Of a stretch of 19,917 nt of DNA, positions 5,837 through 14,101 are shown piece after piece. The position numbers were made by a program, and so were the translations under genes. How positions within the stretch are numbered: the stretch's first letter is position 1; every line of letters starts with the position of its first letter. The stretch covers positions 1 through 19,917 of the forward strand of contig VBHI01000361.1 of the NCBI GenBank assembly GCA_005881495.1, written 5' to 3'. The DNA is from Chloroflexota bacterium. GTDB lineage: Bacteria; Chloroflexota; Ktedonobacteria; Ktedonobacterales; Ktedonobacteraceae. Under the pieces are notes generated by a model, which was given only the letters and a program-made list of their open reading frames with translations, searched no databases and was not told the origin of the DNA.

Positions 5837-7803
5837 TATAGCGTGCGCTCTTTTTCGTAGATTACCATGCCGGGACCGCCGCCCTTCATGTGACGGACGT
5901 AGCGTTGGAGGGTGTAGTCTACGGGTGCGGTTGTTGTGCCGCGAGCCTGGCTATAGTAAGCGGCGAGGCTGGCGGCTTGTTCAATGGTACTGCGGGGGAT
6001 TTCGCGCCCGGACGCTTTGATGATGACGTGCGCACCTGGTACACCTCGGGCATGGAGCCAGATATCGTTGGCTGTTGCCTGATGAAAGGTGACTTCTTCG
6101 TTTTGGCGGCTGTTTTTGCCAATCAGCACGGTGAAACCATCACGGCTCTGCAGGTACAGAGGAGTGCCACCGCCCGGCGGGACGGGTTTTCCTTTGAGAG
6201 GTTTCCCGCCTTTGCCTTTCCTGGCTGTTTTCTGAGTTTTCTTCTCTGGTAATTTTTGCGCGCCACGCATATAGCCAGCCGCCTGGACTTCGGCTTTGAC
6301 CAGGGCGACTTCTGCAGGAGTATCGGCCAGCATGAGGTCGGCCAGGAGTTGATCGATGGTGGCTAATTCGGTGGCATTCTGCTCGATCTGGGAAGGAAGA
6401 AGTACAGCGGCGCGGCGCAATTTATGATATTTGTTGAAAAGGCGGTTGGCGTTGCCTACAGCATCGAAGCGGGGATCAATAGAGAAGGTGAGGGTAGGCG
6501 CATTTTCCTGGCTCTCACTCTCAAAAAAGTTTTGCAGCGTGACACTCGACAGCCCCTGTTGCACCTGGTGTTGATGAGCGAGGAGTAGTTCAGCCTGTAA
6601 GCGATACTGCGCTGCTTCACCGAGGGCGGTCAGCTCCTGCTGCAGGAGGTCGGCTTTGCGCTTGCAGCGGTCGCGTTGTGTTTGCAGGACCTTGCGAATG
6701 GGGTTACGTACGCCTTCCATGGCGTCTCGCCACTCGCTGCGAGCATAGAAGTCGTCGAGCAGGATGTTCATTGATGAAGATTGGAGGATGCGAACACCTG
6801 ATACATCCTGATACTGTTCCAGCACATATGGGGCAAAGGCTAAAGGAACTGCCTGAGTTGCGGAGAAAATGGCAGACTGGTTTTCTCCTGTTGCAATACG
6901 CTCGACAAGTTGGGGTTGCCAGTGATGGTTATCAAAGAGCACAGCCAGTTCATGCACGTTCCAGGCCAGCTCATCCCATGGCTCGGCTGTCGTGCCAGCC
7001 AGTGACGATTCCGTGTCGCCGGTAGTACGGTAAACCGCTTCTCGGGCGATAAGAGGGCTAAAGCCGAGGAGGTGATGTGTCAGTAGCTGCCAGAGTGTTG
7101 GCTCTCCCACAGCGCGTTTACGCGGCTTTGTTACGGTGGTTGGTACGGGTTGCTCAGCTTGCTCCAACTGATCTCTAGCACAAAGAGCCAGTTCAGCCGC
7201 CGAGACTGTAGCTGGTTCTAACTTTGGCAGAGTTTGCCCCGCGAAGGTACGCTGCTGCGCGGGAGGAGGCACGTATTGGATATTGGCAGTAATAGTACGG
7301 TAGCGGTTGATTTCAGCACCAACACGTTTCAAACTGCCAAGGATCATGTTGTGCTCATCGCAGAAGACAACGTTACTGAGACGCCCCATAATTTCGATGA
7401 TGAGATGGTAATGAGAACGCTCCTGGTTTTCGGGGCTGATGCGGTGGCTCGCTATCAACTCAATGACACGCTCCCAGCGGGGCTGCTGTATAGCTTCTAT
7501 GCGCGCGCCCTCGAGGTATTTACGCAGTAACATGACAAATGGCGGTGGCTCAGTCTGTATCCTGGTGGGCTTACGCGCGGTAATATGCGCCCGCGCCAGT
7601 TGTGGGTGAGTTGAGAGGTAGAGCCAGCGGTTCTGGCCGCCTCCCGCGCCACTATCTTGCATGGCTGGAGCATAACATTGGATGGCTATAGCATGTTCTG
7701 TGGGTTGAATAATGGTGTCAATACGTGCATTCGCCAAAAGGGTACGCCATTCGTCAGCGACTGCCGCCAGTGTTATTGCGTCTACATGCATGCGTTTGTC
7801 CAT
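5812..7803 (-). CDS. rqcH: NFACT / RqcH ribosome quality-control protein (Rqc2 homologue; FbpA-like)
   Basis: Bacterial RqcH binds stalled 50S subunits carrying peptidyl-tRNA and recruits Ala-tRNA to add C-terminal alanine tails that mark the nascent chain for proteolysis. The 663-residue product shows an NFACT-N domain (~1-175, HYHLIIEIMGRLSNVVFCDE), a helix-hairpin-helix and coiled-coil middle (~215-500), a basic stretch KKTQKTARKGKGGKPLKGK (~525), and a C-terminal NFACT-R domain with NDIWLHARGVPGAHVI (~579-594). The ATG at 7803 is chosen because homologues begin close to this sequence; an in-frame TTG at 7842 would add 13 residues. Neither start has a strong Shine-Dalgarno. The D-R pair that B. 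subtilis RqcH uses for tRNA recruitment appears as Glu111-Arg112. Older annotations call this family fibronectin-binding protein. Confidence 0.88.
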   Translation of the reverse strand: MDKRMHVDAITLAAVADEWRTLLANARIDTIIQPTEHAIAIQCYAPAMQDSGAGGGQNRWLYLSTHPQLARAHITARKPTRIQTEPPPFVMLLRKYLEGARIEAIQQPRWERVIELIASHRISPENQERSHYHLIIEIMGRLSNVVFCDEHNMILGSLKRVGAEINRYRTITANIQYVPPPAQQRTFAGQTLPKLEPATVSAAELALCARDQLEQAEQPVPTTVTKPRKRAVGEPTLWQLLTHHLLGFSPLIAREAVYRTTGDTESSLAGTTAEPWDELAWNVHELAVLFDNHHWQPQLVERIATGENQSAIFSATQAVPLAFAPYVLEQYQDVSGVRILQSSSMNILLDDFYARSEWRDAMEGVRNPIRKVLQTQRDRCKRKADLLQQELTALGEAAQYRLQAELLLAHQHQVQQGLSSVTLQNFFESESQENAPTLTFSIDPRFDAVGNANRLFNKYHKLRRAAVLLPSQIEQNATELATIDQLLADLMLADTPAEVALVKAEVQAAGYMRGAQKLPEKKTQKTARKGKGGKPLKGKPVPPGGGTPLYLQSRDGFTVLIGKNSRQNEEVTFHQATANDIWLHARGVPGAHVIIKASGREIPRSTIEQAASLAAYYSQARGTTTAPVDYTLQRYVRHMKGGGPGMVIYEKERTLYVAPESSP

Positions 7804-8134
7804 TCTATCTATTATTTTCACGAGGGCAAGATTCAAGCTCAAAAGTTACTACTACCGAAATTGCCTGTTGTTGTTGTACAATATTAATCGGAACGATGAA
7901 ACCCCAGCGGGAAAAGAAGAAGGTTCGGGAACACCCCAAACCTGTCAGGGAGCTTTGCCTCCTATCCCTCTGTTTTCCACAGCCATGATGCCGTTTTTGC
8001 TTAAGAAGTATATCTGCGTCTGAGATAGCAGGTTAGCCAGAGACTATACGAACGAGATAATCGTTAGTATAGCAAAAGTGTAGGCCGGCGTATACCAGCT
8101 AATACTCTGAGCGCCAGTAGCGTTAGGAAAACGT
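7804..8134. other. Intergenic region between rqcH and gmk
   Basis: 331 bp between divergent genes. The supported features are the palindrome at 8044-8072 and the overlapping -10-like GATAAT. The rest (7843-8030) has short open frames but no recognisable protein, tRNA or hairpin with a T-run. Confidence 0.5.
8033..8072 (+). promoter_or_regulatory. Candidate gmk promoter overlapped by a palindromic operator
   Basis: An inverted repeat has 12-bp arms CTATACGAACGA (8044-8055) and TCGTTAGTATAG (8061-8072), one mismatch, and a 5-bp GATAA spacer. GATAAT (8056-8061) fits a -10 element, with a weak -35 TTAGCC (8033-8038) 17 bp upstream. A dimeric repressor on the palindrome would cover the -10. No T-run follows, which argues against a terminator. 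The gmk ATG is 62 bp downstream. Confidence 0.45.
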
Positions 8135-8782
8135 ATGCAACTTGAGACGGAGCAGACTGTGTCCCAGCAGTACCGCAGCCCCTCCAACCCGAAACGTGGA
8201 CTCCTCTTTGTTCTCTCGGCACCATCGGGTACGGGAAAAGATAGCGTTATTCACGAGCTCAAAAAACAAGGTATGGATTTTTACGTGGTTGCTTCAGTCA
8301 CTACGCGCGCACCTCGCGCCGGTGAAAGCGAGGGCAACCCCTATCACTTCGTGAGTCAAGAGCAATTCACGCGGCTTGTCGAGAACGATGAACTGATTGA
8401 GTATGCCAATGTCCATGGAAATTGGTATGGTCAACCGCGCAAGGTGATCAGAGATCAACTGAACGCGGGGCATGATGTGCTGCTCAAGATAGACGTCCAG
8501 GGGGCAGCCACGATACATCAGAAGGTGCCTGAAGCAATTTTTATTTTTTTAGTTCCCAGTTCTCTAGAAGAGTTGGAACAGCGCCTGACCGACCGTCAAA
8601 CAGAGTCTGAACCGGAACTGATGAGAAGACTGGCTGATGCACGCAAAGAACTGGCACAACAGCACTGGTACGACTATATTATCGTCAATCGACAAGGTCA
8701 CCTGGAGGAGGCGGTGGATCTGTTACGGGCCATTATGCAGGCAGAACATGCTCGAACACACCAGCGCAACATTACTATTTAA
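8135..8782 (+). CDS. gmk: Guanylate kinase
   Basis: It phosphorylates GMP to GDP with ATP and is essential for GTP, dGTP and (p)ppGpp pools. The 215-residue protein has the P-loop SAPSGTGKDSV (28-38), the GMP-binding segment TTRAPRAGESEGNPYHFVS (~57-75), EYANVHGNWYGQP (~89-101), and the core strand DVLLKIDVQGA (~115-125). The lid region RLTDRQTESEPELMRRL follows. A tail of about 20 polar residues precedes the usual start of the fold. The ATG has AGGA about 9 bases upstream. glpX follows after 18 bp with a strong ribosome binding site, so the two probably share a transcript. Confidence 0.95.
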   Translation: MQLETEQTVSQQYRSPSNPKRGLLFVLSAPSGTGKDSVIHELKKQGMDFYVVASVTTRAPRAGESEGNPYHFVSQEQFTRLVENDELIEYANVHGNWYGQPRKVIRDQLNAGHDVLLKIDVQGAATIHQKVPEAIFIFLVPSSLEELEQRLTDRQTESEPELMRRLADARKELAQQHWYDYIIVNRQGHLEEAVDLLRAIMQAEHARTHQRNITI

Positions 8783-8800
8783 GGACACCAAGGAGGCATT

Positions 8801-9820
8801 ATGCAAGGAGACATAAGAAGAGAAGAAGTACGTATTGTAGAATCGCGCACGCAAGAGCGCAACCTGGCAATGGAATTAGTACGTGTGACCGAGGCCGCGG
8901 CGTTAAGTGCGGGGCGCTGGATGGGCAAAGGGAATAAGGAGATGGTTGACCAGGCCGCTGTAGATGCCCTGCGTCATGCCCTCGATGGCGTTGATATGAA
9001 CGGGGTTGTGGTGATTGGTGAGGGTGAGAAGGACGAGGCTCCCATGCTTTATATTGGCGAGAGAGTAGGGAATGGTGCATCGCCCGAAGTTGACGTAGCA
9101 GTCGATCCAGTAGATGGAACACGTTTACTCGCACTCGGCCTTCCTGGTGCGCTGGCAGTAGTGGCTATTGCAGAACGTGGAACGATGTATTCGGCCCCTC
9201 CAGGTGTCTATTACATGGAAAAGATTGCTGTAGGCCCAGATGCGAAACACGTCATTGATATCAACGCGCCCATCATGGTCAACCTGGATCGCATTGCCCG
9301 CGTTCGAGACGCGCGCATTGATGATTTGACAGTGATTATTTTAGATCGACCTCGTCACCAGGAAATGATCCGGCAAATTCGCGAAGTCGGCGCGCGTATT
9401 CGCTTGATTATGGATGGCGATGTTTCCGCGGCTATTCAAGCAGCGATGGAGGACTATACAGGCGTAGATGTGTTGATAGGCATTGGAGGAGCGCCAGAAG
9501 CGGTTTTAGCCGCAGCAGCTATTAAATGTATCGGTGGAGAAATTCAGTGTAAAATTTGGCCGCGTTCAGACCAGGAACGAGAGAAACTCAAAGCCGATGG
9601 GATAGATATCGACCAGGTATTTCGAGTGGATGACCTGGTAAGAGGTAACGATGTATCGTTTGCAGCAACGGGAATTACCAGTGGAGAATTGCTAGATGCC
9701 GTCCAGTATTTTGGATGGGGCGCTCGCACTTCCTCAGTGATGATGCGTTCTCATTCTGGAACTGTACGCTACATTCAAGCACGGCATAAGTGGCGCAAAG
9801 GGGGAATCAGGCAAGGTTAA
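8801..9820 (+). CDS. glpX: Fructose-1,6-bisphosphatase, class II (GlpX type)
   Basis: It hydrolyses fructose-1,6-bisphosphate to fructose-6-phosphate in gluconeogenesis. The 339 residues match the family length. Metal-binding motifs are VIGEGEKDEAPMLYIGE (71-87) and VDVAVDPVDGTRLLALG (97-113). The second usually reads DPIEGT, so Asp replaces Glu within the acidic pair. Later family blocks are SAPPGVYYMEKIAVGP, RIRLIMDGDVSAAI, IGIGGAPEAVLAAAAIKCIGGE and FAATGITSGELL. A strong AAGGAGG lies 6 bases before the ATG. Some GlpX proteins are bifunctional FBPase/SBPase; nothing here decides that. The gene is second after gmk and converges with the isocitrate dehydrogenase gene. Confidence 0.93.
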   Translation: MQGDIRREEVRIVESRTQERNLAMELVRVTEAAALSAGRWMGKGNKEMVDQAAVDALRHALDGVDMNGVVVIGEGEKDEAPMLYIGERVGNGASPEVDVAVDPVDGTRLLALGLPGALAVVAIAERGTMYSAPPGVYYMEKIAVGPDAKHVIDINAPIMVNLDRIARVRDARIDDLTVIILDRPRHQEMIRQIREVGARIRLIMDGDVSAAIQAAMEDYTGVDVLIGIGGAPEAVLAAAAIKCIGGEIQCKIWPRSDQEREKLKADGIDIDQVFRVDDLVRGNDVSFAATGITSGELLDAVQYFGWGARTSSVMMRSHSGTVRYIQARHKWRKGGIRQG

Positions 9821-9887
9821 TTTCCACAAGAACCCAACCAGTTTGCTACTGAATGAACAGGGATTCTGATTTTGTGGTTCAGTCGGC

Positions 9888-10976
9888 TTATGATAATTTC
9901 TGCAATTTTTCGATGACAGCATCTGCGACTTGCGAGGTGCCTACAGCAGTGGGATCATCGGGACGAGGTTTCAAGTCATAAGTGACGTTCTTGCCTTCGG
10001 CAATTACCTGGGCTATAGCCTTTTCCAGGCGGTTGGCTGCTTCTCGCTCGCATAAGTGACGAAGCATGAGTACTCCTGAGAACATCATTGCCATGGGATT
10101 CACTTTATTCAGCCCGGCATATTTGGGCGCACTGCCGTGAACAGGTTCAAAGATTGCATACTGACTGCCAATATTCGCACCAGGGGCAACGCCGAGACCC
10201 CCTATCAGGCCCGCTGAGAGGTCAGAGATAATATCACCGTACAGATTGGGCAGAACAAGGACATCATACGTTTCAGGTTTCTGCACTAATTGCATACACA
10301 TATTATCTACGATGCGATCCTCAAATTGAATATCAGGATATTCCTTAGCAACTTCCTGGGCAGTAGAGAGGAACAAGCCATCGGAGAACCTCATAATATT
10401 GGCTTTGTGAACCGCGGTGACTTTGCGGTGACCGTTAGCACGAGCATATTCAAAAGCAAACTTGACAATACGACGGGTTGCCATCACAGAGATAAACTTG
10501 ATGCTCATAGCGGAATCGTTGTTGAGACGGGTACCGGTGGTTTGAGCAATTGTCTCGATGATCTCTTCGTATTCGGGCGTTCCTCTTTGGAATTCGATGC
10601 CGGCATATAAATCTTCTGTATTCTCACGAACAATGGTCAAATCAATATTATCATAACGCGAGCGCAGGCCCTGGTATGTTTTTGCTGGTCGCAGATTGGC
10701 GTAGAGGTCGAGTTTCTTACGCAGCAGTACATTTGCACTGCGGAAACCTTTCCCAATTGGCGTGGTAATAGGCCCTTTTAAACCCACTTTTGTCCGTTTA
10801 ATGGATTCAATGACTTCATCAGGTAAAACTGTGCCATGTTTCTCCAAAACTTCTAAGCCTGCCTGGTAAACTTCCCAGTTGAACGTTACGCCAGTTGCCT
10901 CAAGTACACGACGTGTCGCTTCTGTAATTTCTGGCCCGGTACCATCGCCAGGAATTAGCGTTACTGCATGCGACAT
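9888..10976 (-). CDS. Isocitrate dehydrogenase, short IDH3-like form (isocitrate/isopropylmalate dehydrogenase family)
   Basis: The enzyme oxidatively decarboxylates isocitrate to 2-oxoglutarate in the TCA cycle. Seen in the 362 residues: N-terminal LIPGDGTGPEI; the substrate segment SANVLLRKKLDLYANLRP (~80-97), whose S-x-N-x-x-x-R pattern marks isocitrate rather than isopropylmalate; IVRENTEDLYAGIE; and YDVLVLPNLYGDIISDLSAGLIGG. The cofactor segment EPVHGSAPKYAG places Lys285 and Tyr286 where E. coli NADP-IDH has Lys344 and Tyr345; NAD enzymes usually have Asp-Ile. Tyr333 matches Tyr391. NADP use is therefore plausible, though overall length and sequence resemble NAD-IDH. The ATG at 10976 follows GGAGGA by 5 bases, preferred over an in-frame ATG at 10988. 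Homoisocitrate dehydrogenase is a less likely alternative. Confidence 0.85.
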   Translation of the reverse strand: MSHAVTLIPGDGTGPEITEATRRVLEATGVTFNWEVYQAGLEVLEKHGTVLPDEVIESIKRTKVGLKGPITTPIGKGFRSANVLLRKKLDLYANLRPAKTYQGLRSRYDNIDLTIVRENTEDLYAGIEFQRGTPEYEEIIETIAQTTGTRLNNDSAMSIKFISVMATRRIVKFAFEYARANGHRKVTAVHKANIMRFSDGLFLSTAQEVAKEYPDIQFEDRIVDNMCMQLVQKPETYDVLVLPNLYGDIISDLSAGLIGGLGVAPGANIGSQYAIFEPVHGSAPKYAGLNKVNPMAMMFSGVLMLRHLCEREAANRLEKAIAQVIAEGKNVTYDLKPRPDDPTAVGTSQVADAVIEKLQKLS

Positions 10977-11029
10977 GAAATCCTCCAACTACCAGACCTT
11001 ATCCATACACGGGCAATTACCTATGTATG

Positions 11030-11038
11030 ATTATATCA
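11030..11038 (-). promoter_or_regulatory. Predicted extended -10 promoter for isocitrate dehydrogenase
   Basis: The minus strand reads TGA-TATAAT (TATAAT at 11030-11035), a perfect -10 with the TGn extension. No good -35 is seen at 16-18 bp. The start would lie about 45-50 nt upstream of the ATG. Confidence 0.5.
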
Positions 11039-11169
11039 CTATGGCAGCTACTGTTTTCCGGTGAAGTTACCAGGTCAAGCGCAAGGCAGCCGTTCATCGT
11101 CCCATGACAGCGGCTGGACGCAATAATGCACATTTACTTAATAATCCGGAGAGCAGAAAATCCACCGAG

Positions 11170-11206
11170 GCCGATAAATCGGCGCTGGGCACGATAAATC
11201 GGCCCC
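11170..11206. repeat. Paired palindromic repeats (CGATAAATCGGC twice, 20-bp period)
   Basis: GCCGAT-AA-ATCGGC (11170-11183) is a perfect palindrome. GGGCACGATAAATCGGCCCC (11187-11206) is a second, imperfect one sharing CGATAAATCGGC. They lie downstream of topA, between its stop and the isocitrate dehydrogenase promoter. They could act as a terminator for topA or be REP-like dispersed repeats. CCCCTACT follows here, as it does near the 5743-5763 hairpin. Confidence 0.6.
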
Positions 11207-11261
11207 TACTGTGTATGGATGAATTGGTTAATCTGCATAATTGGGTCCATACATTCGTGTG

Positions 11262-13721
11262 CTATAGGCCACGCCTGGCACGGCTGGAGGTTGTTTTCTT
11301 TGTGGATGATGCTCGAGCTGACGTTTTCCTACCGGTCGATGCTTGAGTTGATTTTTTTTTGGTAGTCGAAGCAGGGGCCGTTGTTTTCCTGGTTTTTTCA
11401 GGCTCTGCTGCTAGCTGTTGGTTATCCGCAGGCGCTGCGCTCTTTCTTGAAGGTGCTGTTGTTCGTCGCCTGGTTTTCGTGCCAGCTACTCCTGGCTCAA
11501 CTTCCGCAGCTCCCGTGGCTGATTTCTTGCGGGTCGCGCGAGGAGTTGTCTTTTCGTCCAGTTGGGGTTTCTCCTCGGTGCTACGCTGTACCGCGATAAC
11601 TTCTGCAAAGCAGACAGGGTCTTGCCCAACACGGGGGATAACCATCAGTCCACCACAGTTTGGACAAAGTTCGGGCACAGGACGCTCCCAGATGGCGAAA
11701 TTGCAGGTAGGATAATTGCCACAGCCAAAGAACACCCGCTTCCTCTGCTTTGTTTTGCGCTCAACCAGGTCACCGTTGCACAGCGGACAGAAAGCGCCTG
11801 TTTTATTCATAAAGGAGCGACGGTAGCGACATTCCGGAAAGCCTGAACAAGAGATGAAGCGACCAAAACGACCGGTGCGGATAACTAAATTGCGACCACA
11901 ATCGGGGCAGAGTTCATCAATTTCTTCGACAGGCTTCTGTACACGATTCATTTCTGCTTCAGCTTTTTCCATGCTTACCTTGAATCCGCCATAGAAGCCG
12001 TGTAAAAACTCTGTCCATGATTGTTTTCCTTCCTCGACATCGTCGAGTTTCCGTTCCATATCGGCGGTAAAACTGGTATCGACAATATCGGGGAAGTGTT
12101 TATTCATGACCTCGTTGACCGTTTCGCCCAACCAGGTTGGTATAAAGCGACGTTGCTCCTGGTCTACATAACCACGATCCTGGATGGTACTGATAATGGG
12201 CACATAGGTACTAGGGCGTCCAATACCCTGCTCTTCAAGCTCTTTAATTAAGCTCGCCTCCGTATAACGTGGAGGGGGTTGTGTAAAATGTTGCTCAGGC
12301 TCTAAGCGGTGCAGATCAAGTATTTCTTGAGCTGATAGGGCCGGCAGGAGCTTTTCATCCTCCTCACGAGGCCAGACCGCATAAAAACCAGGGAATTTAA
12401 GATGAGAACCTGTGGCTCTAAAGACATACTGGGAGGCCACGATATCAACACGGATGGTATCAAAGACAGCAGGGGTCATAAAGCTGGCGACAAAGCGGCG
12501 CCAGATAAGATTATATAATTTAAACTGCTCAGGAGTTAGATAAGGTTTGACAATCTGCGGCGTTAATGTGACGTCAGTTGGACGAATTGCCTCATGAGCA
12601 TCCTGAGTGGTAGCTTTGGCTTTCCCTGTGCGACCAAGTCCGACGTAGGGCTGTCCATATTCCGACGCGATGTAGCTTTTGACTATTGCCTGTGCTTCAT
12701 CAGAGATACGGGTTGAGTCAGTACGCATGTAGGTAATTAAACCCTGGTGACCACGCTCGCCCATTTCAATGCCTTCATAGAGATGCTGGGCAAGGCTCAT
12801 AGTTTTCTTGGGCTTGAAGTAGAGCCGAACGGAAGCCTCCTGCTGCATGGTACTGGTGGTATAGGGTGGGTATGGCTGGCGGCGCTGTTCTTTCTCCTCT
12901 ATCTTCAAGACGGTGTAGGTGGCGCCTCTTAAGTCAGCCAGAATGGCGTCTGCCTCTTCTTTAGAGGATATTTTAATGCGCCCTTTTTCAGTCGCCGGTG
13001 CCTTTGCCCCATTTAACGACACGGGTGGAGCCTGTTCTTCCCCTTCCGCAGCGTTCTCCTGACTGTTGAAAGTATTCATATCTTTAAGGCGTGTAAGTAA
13101 ATTGGCTTCAAAGCGTTCTTGCTGCTGATGTTTGCTGAGGGTGGCAGTGATACTCCAATATTCTTCTGGAATGAAGGCGCGAATCTCCACTTCGCGGTCG
13201 CAAATGAGCCGAAGTGCAACTGACTGGACGCGGCCTGCACTGGTGCCAGACTGTATACGTCGCCAGAGCAAGGGGCTGATTTTATAGCCAACGAGACGAT
13301 CCAGGACGCGACGAGCCTGTTGTGCATTGAAGAGGTCCTCGTTGATCTCACGTGGTTTTTTGACAGCATCCTGCACGGCTTTTTTGGTGATTTCGTTGAA
13401 GACGGCTCGATGTGGGTTCTGGAGCCCCAGTGTTTGTTTCAGAGACCAGGCAATAAATTCGCCCTCGCGATCGGGGTCTGGGGCAAGGATTACTTCGTCG
13501 GCGCGCTTTGAGGCCGCTTTCAGGTCGTTAATGAGTTTATCTTTTTTCTCAATTACTTCGTACTGTGGCGCAAAGTCTTTGCGCGTATTTACTCCCAGTC
13601 CCTTTTTCGGGAGGTCCATGATATGGCCCATTGAAGCTCGGACTTCAAAATCCCGTCCTAGAAATTTTTCAATGGTTTTTGCTTTTGCTGGTGATTCTAC
13701 TATCACAAGTTTCTTTGTCAT
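11262..13721 (-). CDS. topA: DNA topoisomerase I (type IA)
   Basis: It relaxes negative supercoils by single-strand cleavage through a tyrosyl-DNA link. The 819-residue protein has the TOPRIM domain (KLVIVESPAKAKTIEKFLG at 4-22; DPDREGE at 82-88), SGTSAGRVQSVALRLI (158-173), and the active-site segment LITYMRTDSTRIS with Tyr331. GIGRPSTYVPIISTIQDRGY spans 499-518. Zinc fingers follow: Cys605/608/625/631, Cys645/648/667/673, and a third, incomplete one (Cys686/689/704). Residues ~712-819 form a low-complexity tail rich in Lys, Arg, Thr, Ser and Ala. Such tails, known in mycobacterial TopA, help DNA binding and processivity. The residue count supports the ATG at 13721, although its AGG is rather far upstream. 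The neighbours give no operon context. Confidence 0.96.
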   Translation of the reverse strand: MTKKLVIVESPAKAKTIEKFLGRDFEVRASMGHIMDLPKKGLGVNTRKDFAPQYEVIEKKDKLINDLKAASKRADEVILAPDPDREGEFIAWSLKQTLGLQNPHRAVFNEITKKAVQDAVKKPREINEDLFNAQQARRVLDRLVGYKISPLLWRRIQSGTSAGRVQSVALRLICDREVEIRAFIPEEYWSITATLSKHQQQERFEANLLTRLKDMNTFNSQENAAEGEEQAPPVSLNGAKAPATEKGRIKISSKEEADAILADLRGATYTVLKIEEKEQRRQPYPPYTTSTMQQEASVRLYFKPKKTMSLAQHLYEGIEMGERGHQGLITYMRTDSTRISDEAQAIVKSYIASEYGQPYVGLGRTGKAKATTQDAHEAIRPTDVTLTPQIVKPYLTPEQFKLYNLIWRRFVASFMTPAVFDTIRVDIVASQYVFRATGSHLKFPGFYAVWPREEDEKLLPALSAQEILDLHRLEPEQHFTQPPPRYTEASLIKELEEQGIGRPSTYVPIISTIQDRGYVDQEQRRFIPTWLGETVNEVMNKHFPDIVDTSFTADMERKLDDVEEGKQSWTEFLHGFYGGFKVSMEKAEAEMNRVQKPVEEIDELCPDCGRNLVIRTGRFGRFISCSGFPECRYRRSFMNKTGAFCPLCNGDLVERKTKQRKRVFFGCGNYPTCNFAIWERPVPELCPNCGGLMVIPRVGQDPVCFAEVIAVQRSTEEKPQLDEKTTPRATRKKSATGAAEVEPGVAGTKTRRRTTAPSRKSAAPADNQQLAAEPEKTRKTTAPASTTKKKSTQASTGRKTSARASSTKKTTSSRARRGL

Positions 13722-14101
13722 TTAAATTATTACCTGATCTTGTATTTTTTAATTCGACTCACGAGTTTACGAAAAGGTAGTCCTTCGCTTCTTCATCCTT
13801 TAGAGAAGGGAAGATTTGTAGCGACCCTGCGAGGATCAAGACCCAAATATATGAGTATTCTGTCTCAATGGATAGAATAGCTTATGCTGTCAATAGGATA
13901 ACTATCTATTTTCATGAAACGGTGCGCTCCATCGGAAAATTCCCTCTCTTGCTAGCCACCGGAGGCGGCGAGGGAAATAAGAAGAACATCTCCAAATAGC
14001 CCTGAGAGGTTTTGAGCTACCTTGACCTGTTTGCCCTCCCATGCTATGCTGCATTCATTACAACATACCAGTATATATCCGCGCTGCTTTGGAGGAACAG
14101 T
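13722..14101. other. Divergent intergenic region topA / murT
   Basis: 380 bp without a convincing gene. It holds the murT promoter at 14022-14050 and a stem-loop at 13940-13976: TTCCCTC/GAGGGAA, 7 bp, with an inner GCC-ACCGGA-GGC hairpin. A lone TTGACA occurs on the minus strand near 13890 with no matching -10, so the topA promoter could not be fixed. Confidence 0.5.
14022..14050 (+). promoter_or_regulatory. Predicted murT-gatD promoter
   Basis: TTGACC (14022-14027), a 17-bp spacer, and TATGCT (14045-14050) preceded by TGC, an extended -10. The start would fall near 14057, about 45 nt before the ATG at 14102. It lies inside the longer open frame starting at 14012, which argues against that upstream start. 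Confidence 0.7.

Noticed and set aside
5890..6252. 120-codon plus-strand open frame inside rqcH
   Set aside because: It is antisense to the conserved NFACT-R domain and has no recognisable motif or ribosome binding site.
9821..9887. Terminator between convergent glpX and isocitrate dehydrogenase
   Set aside because: Only weak, interrupted pairings (CCACAA/TTGTGG, ACTGAA/TTCAGT) without a T-run; not supported as a terminator.
11359..11715. 118-codon plus-strand frame antisense to the topA 3' end
   Set aside because: It is the mirror of the low-complexity TopA tail; long open frames are expected there by composition.
14012..14101. N-terminal extension of MurT (30 extra residues)
   Set aside because: The murT promoter lies within it, and the ATG at 14102 has a strong GGAGGA.
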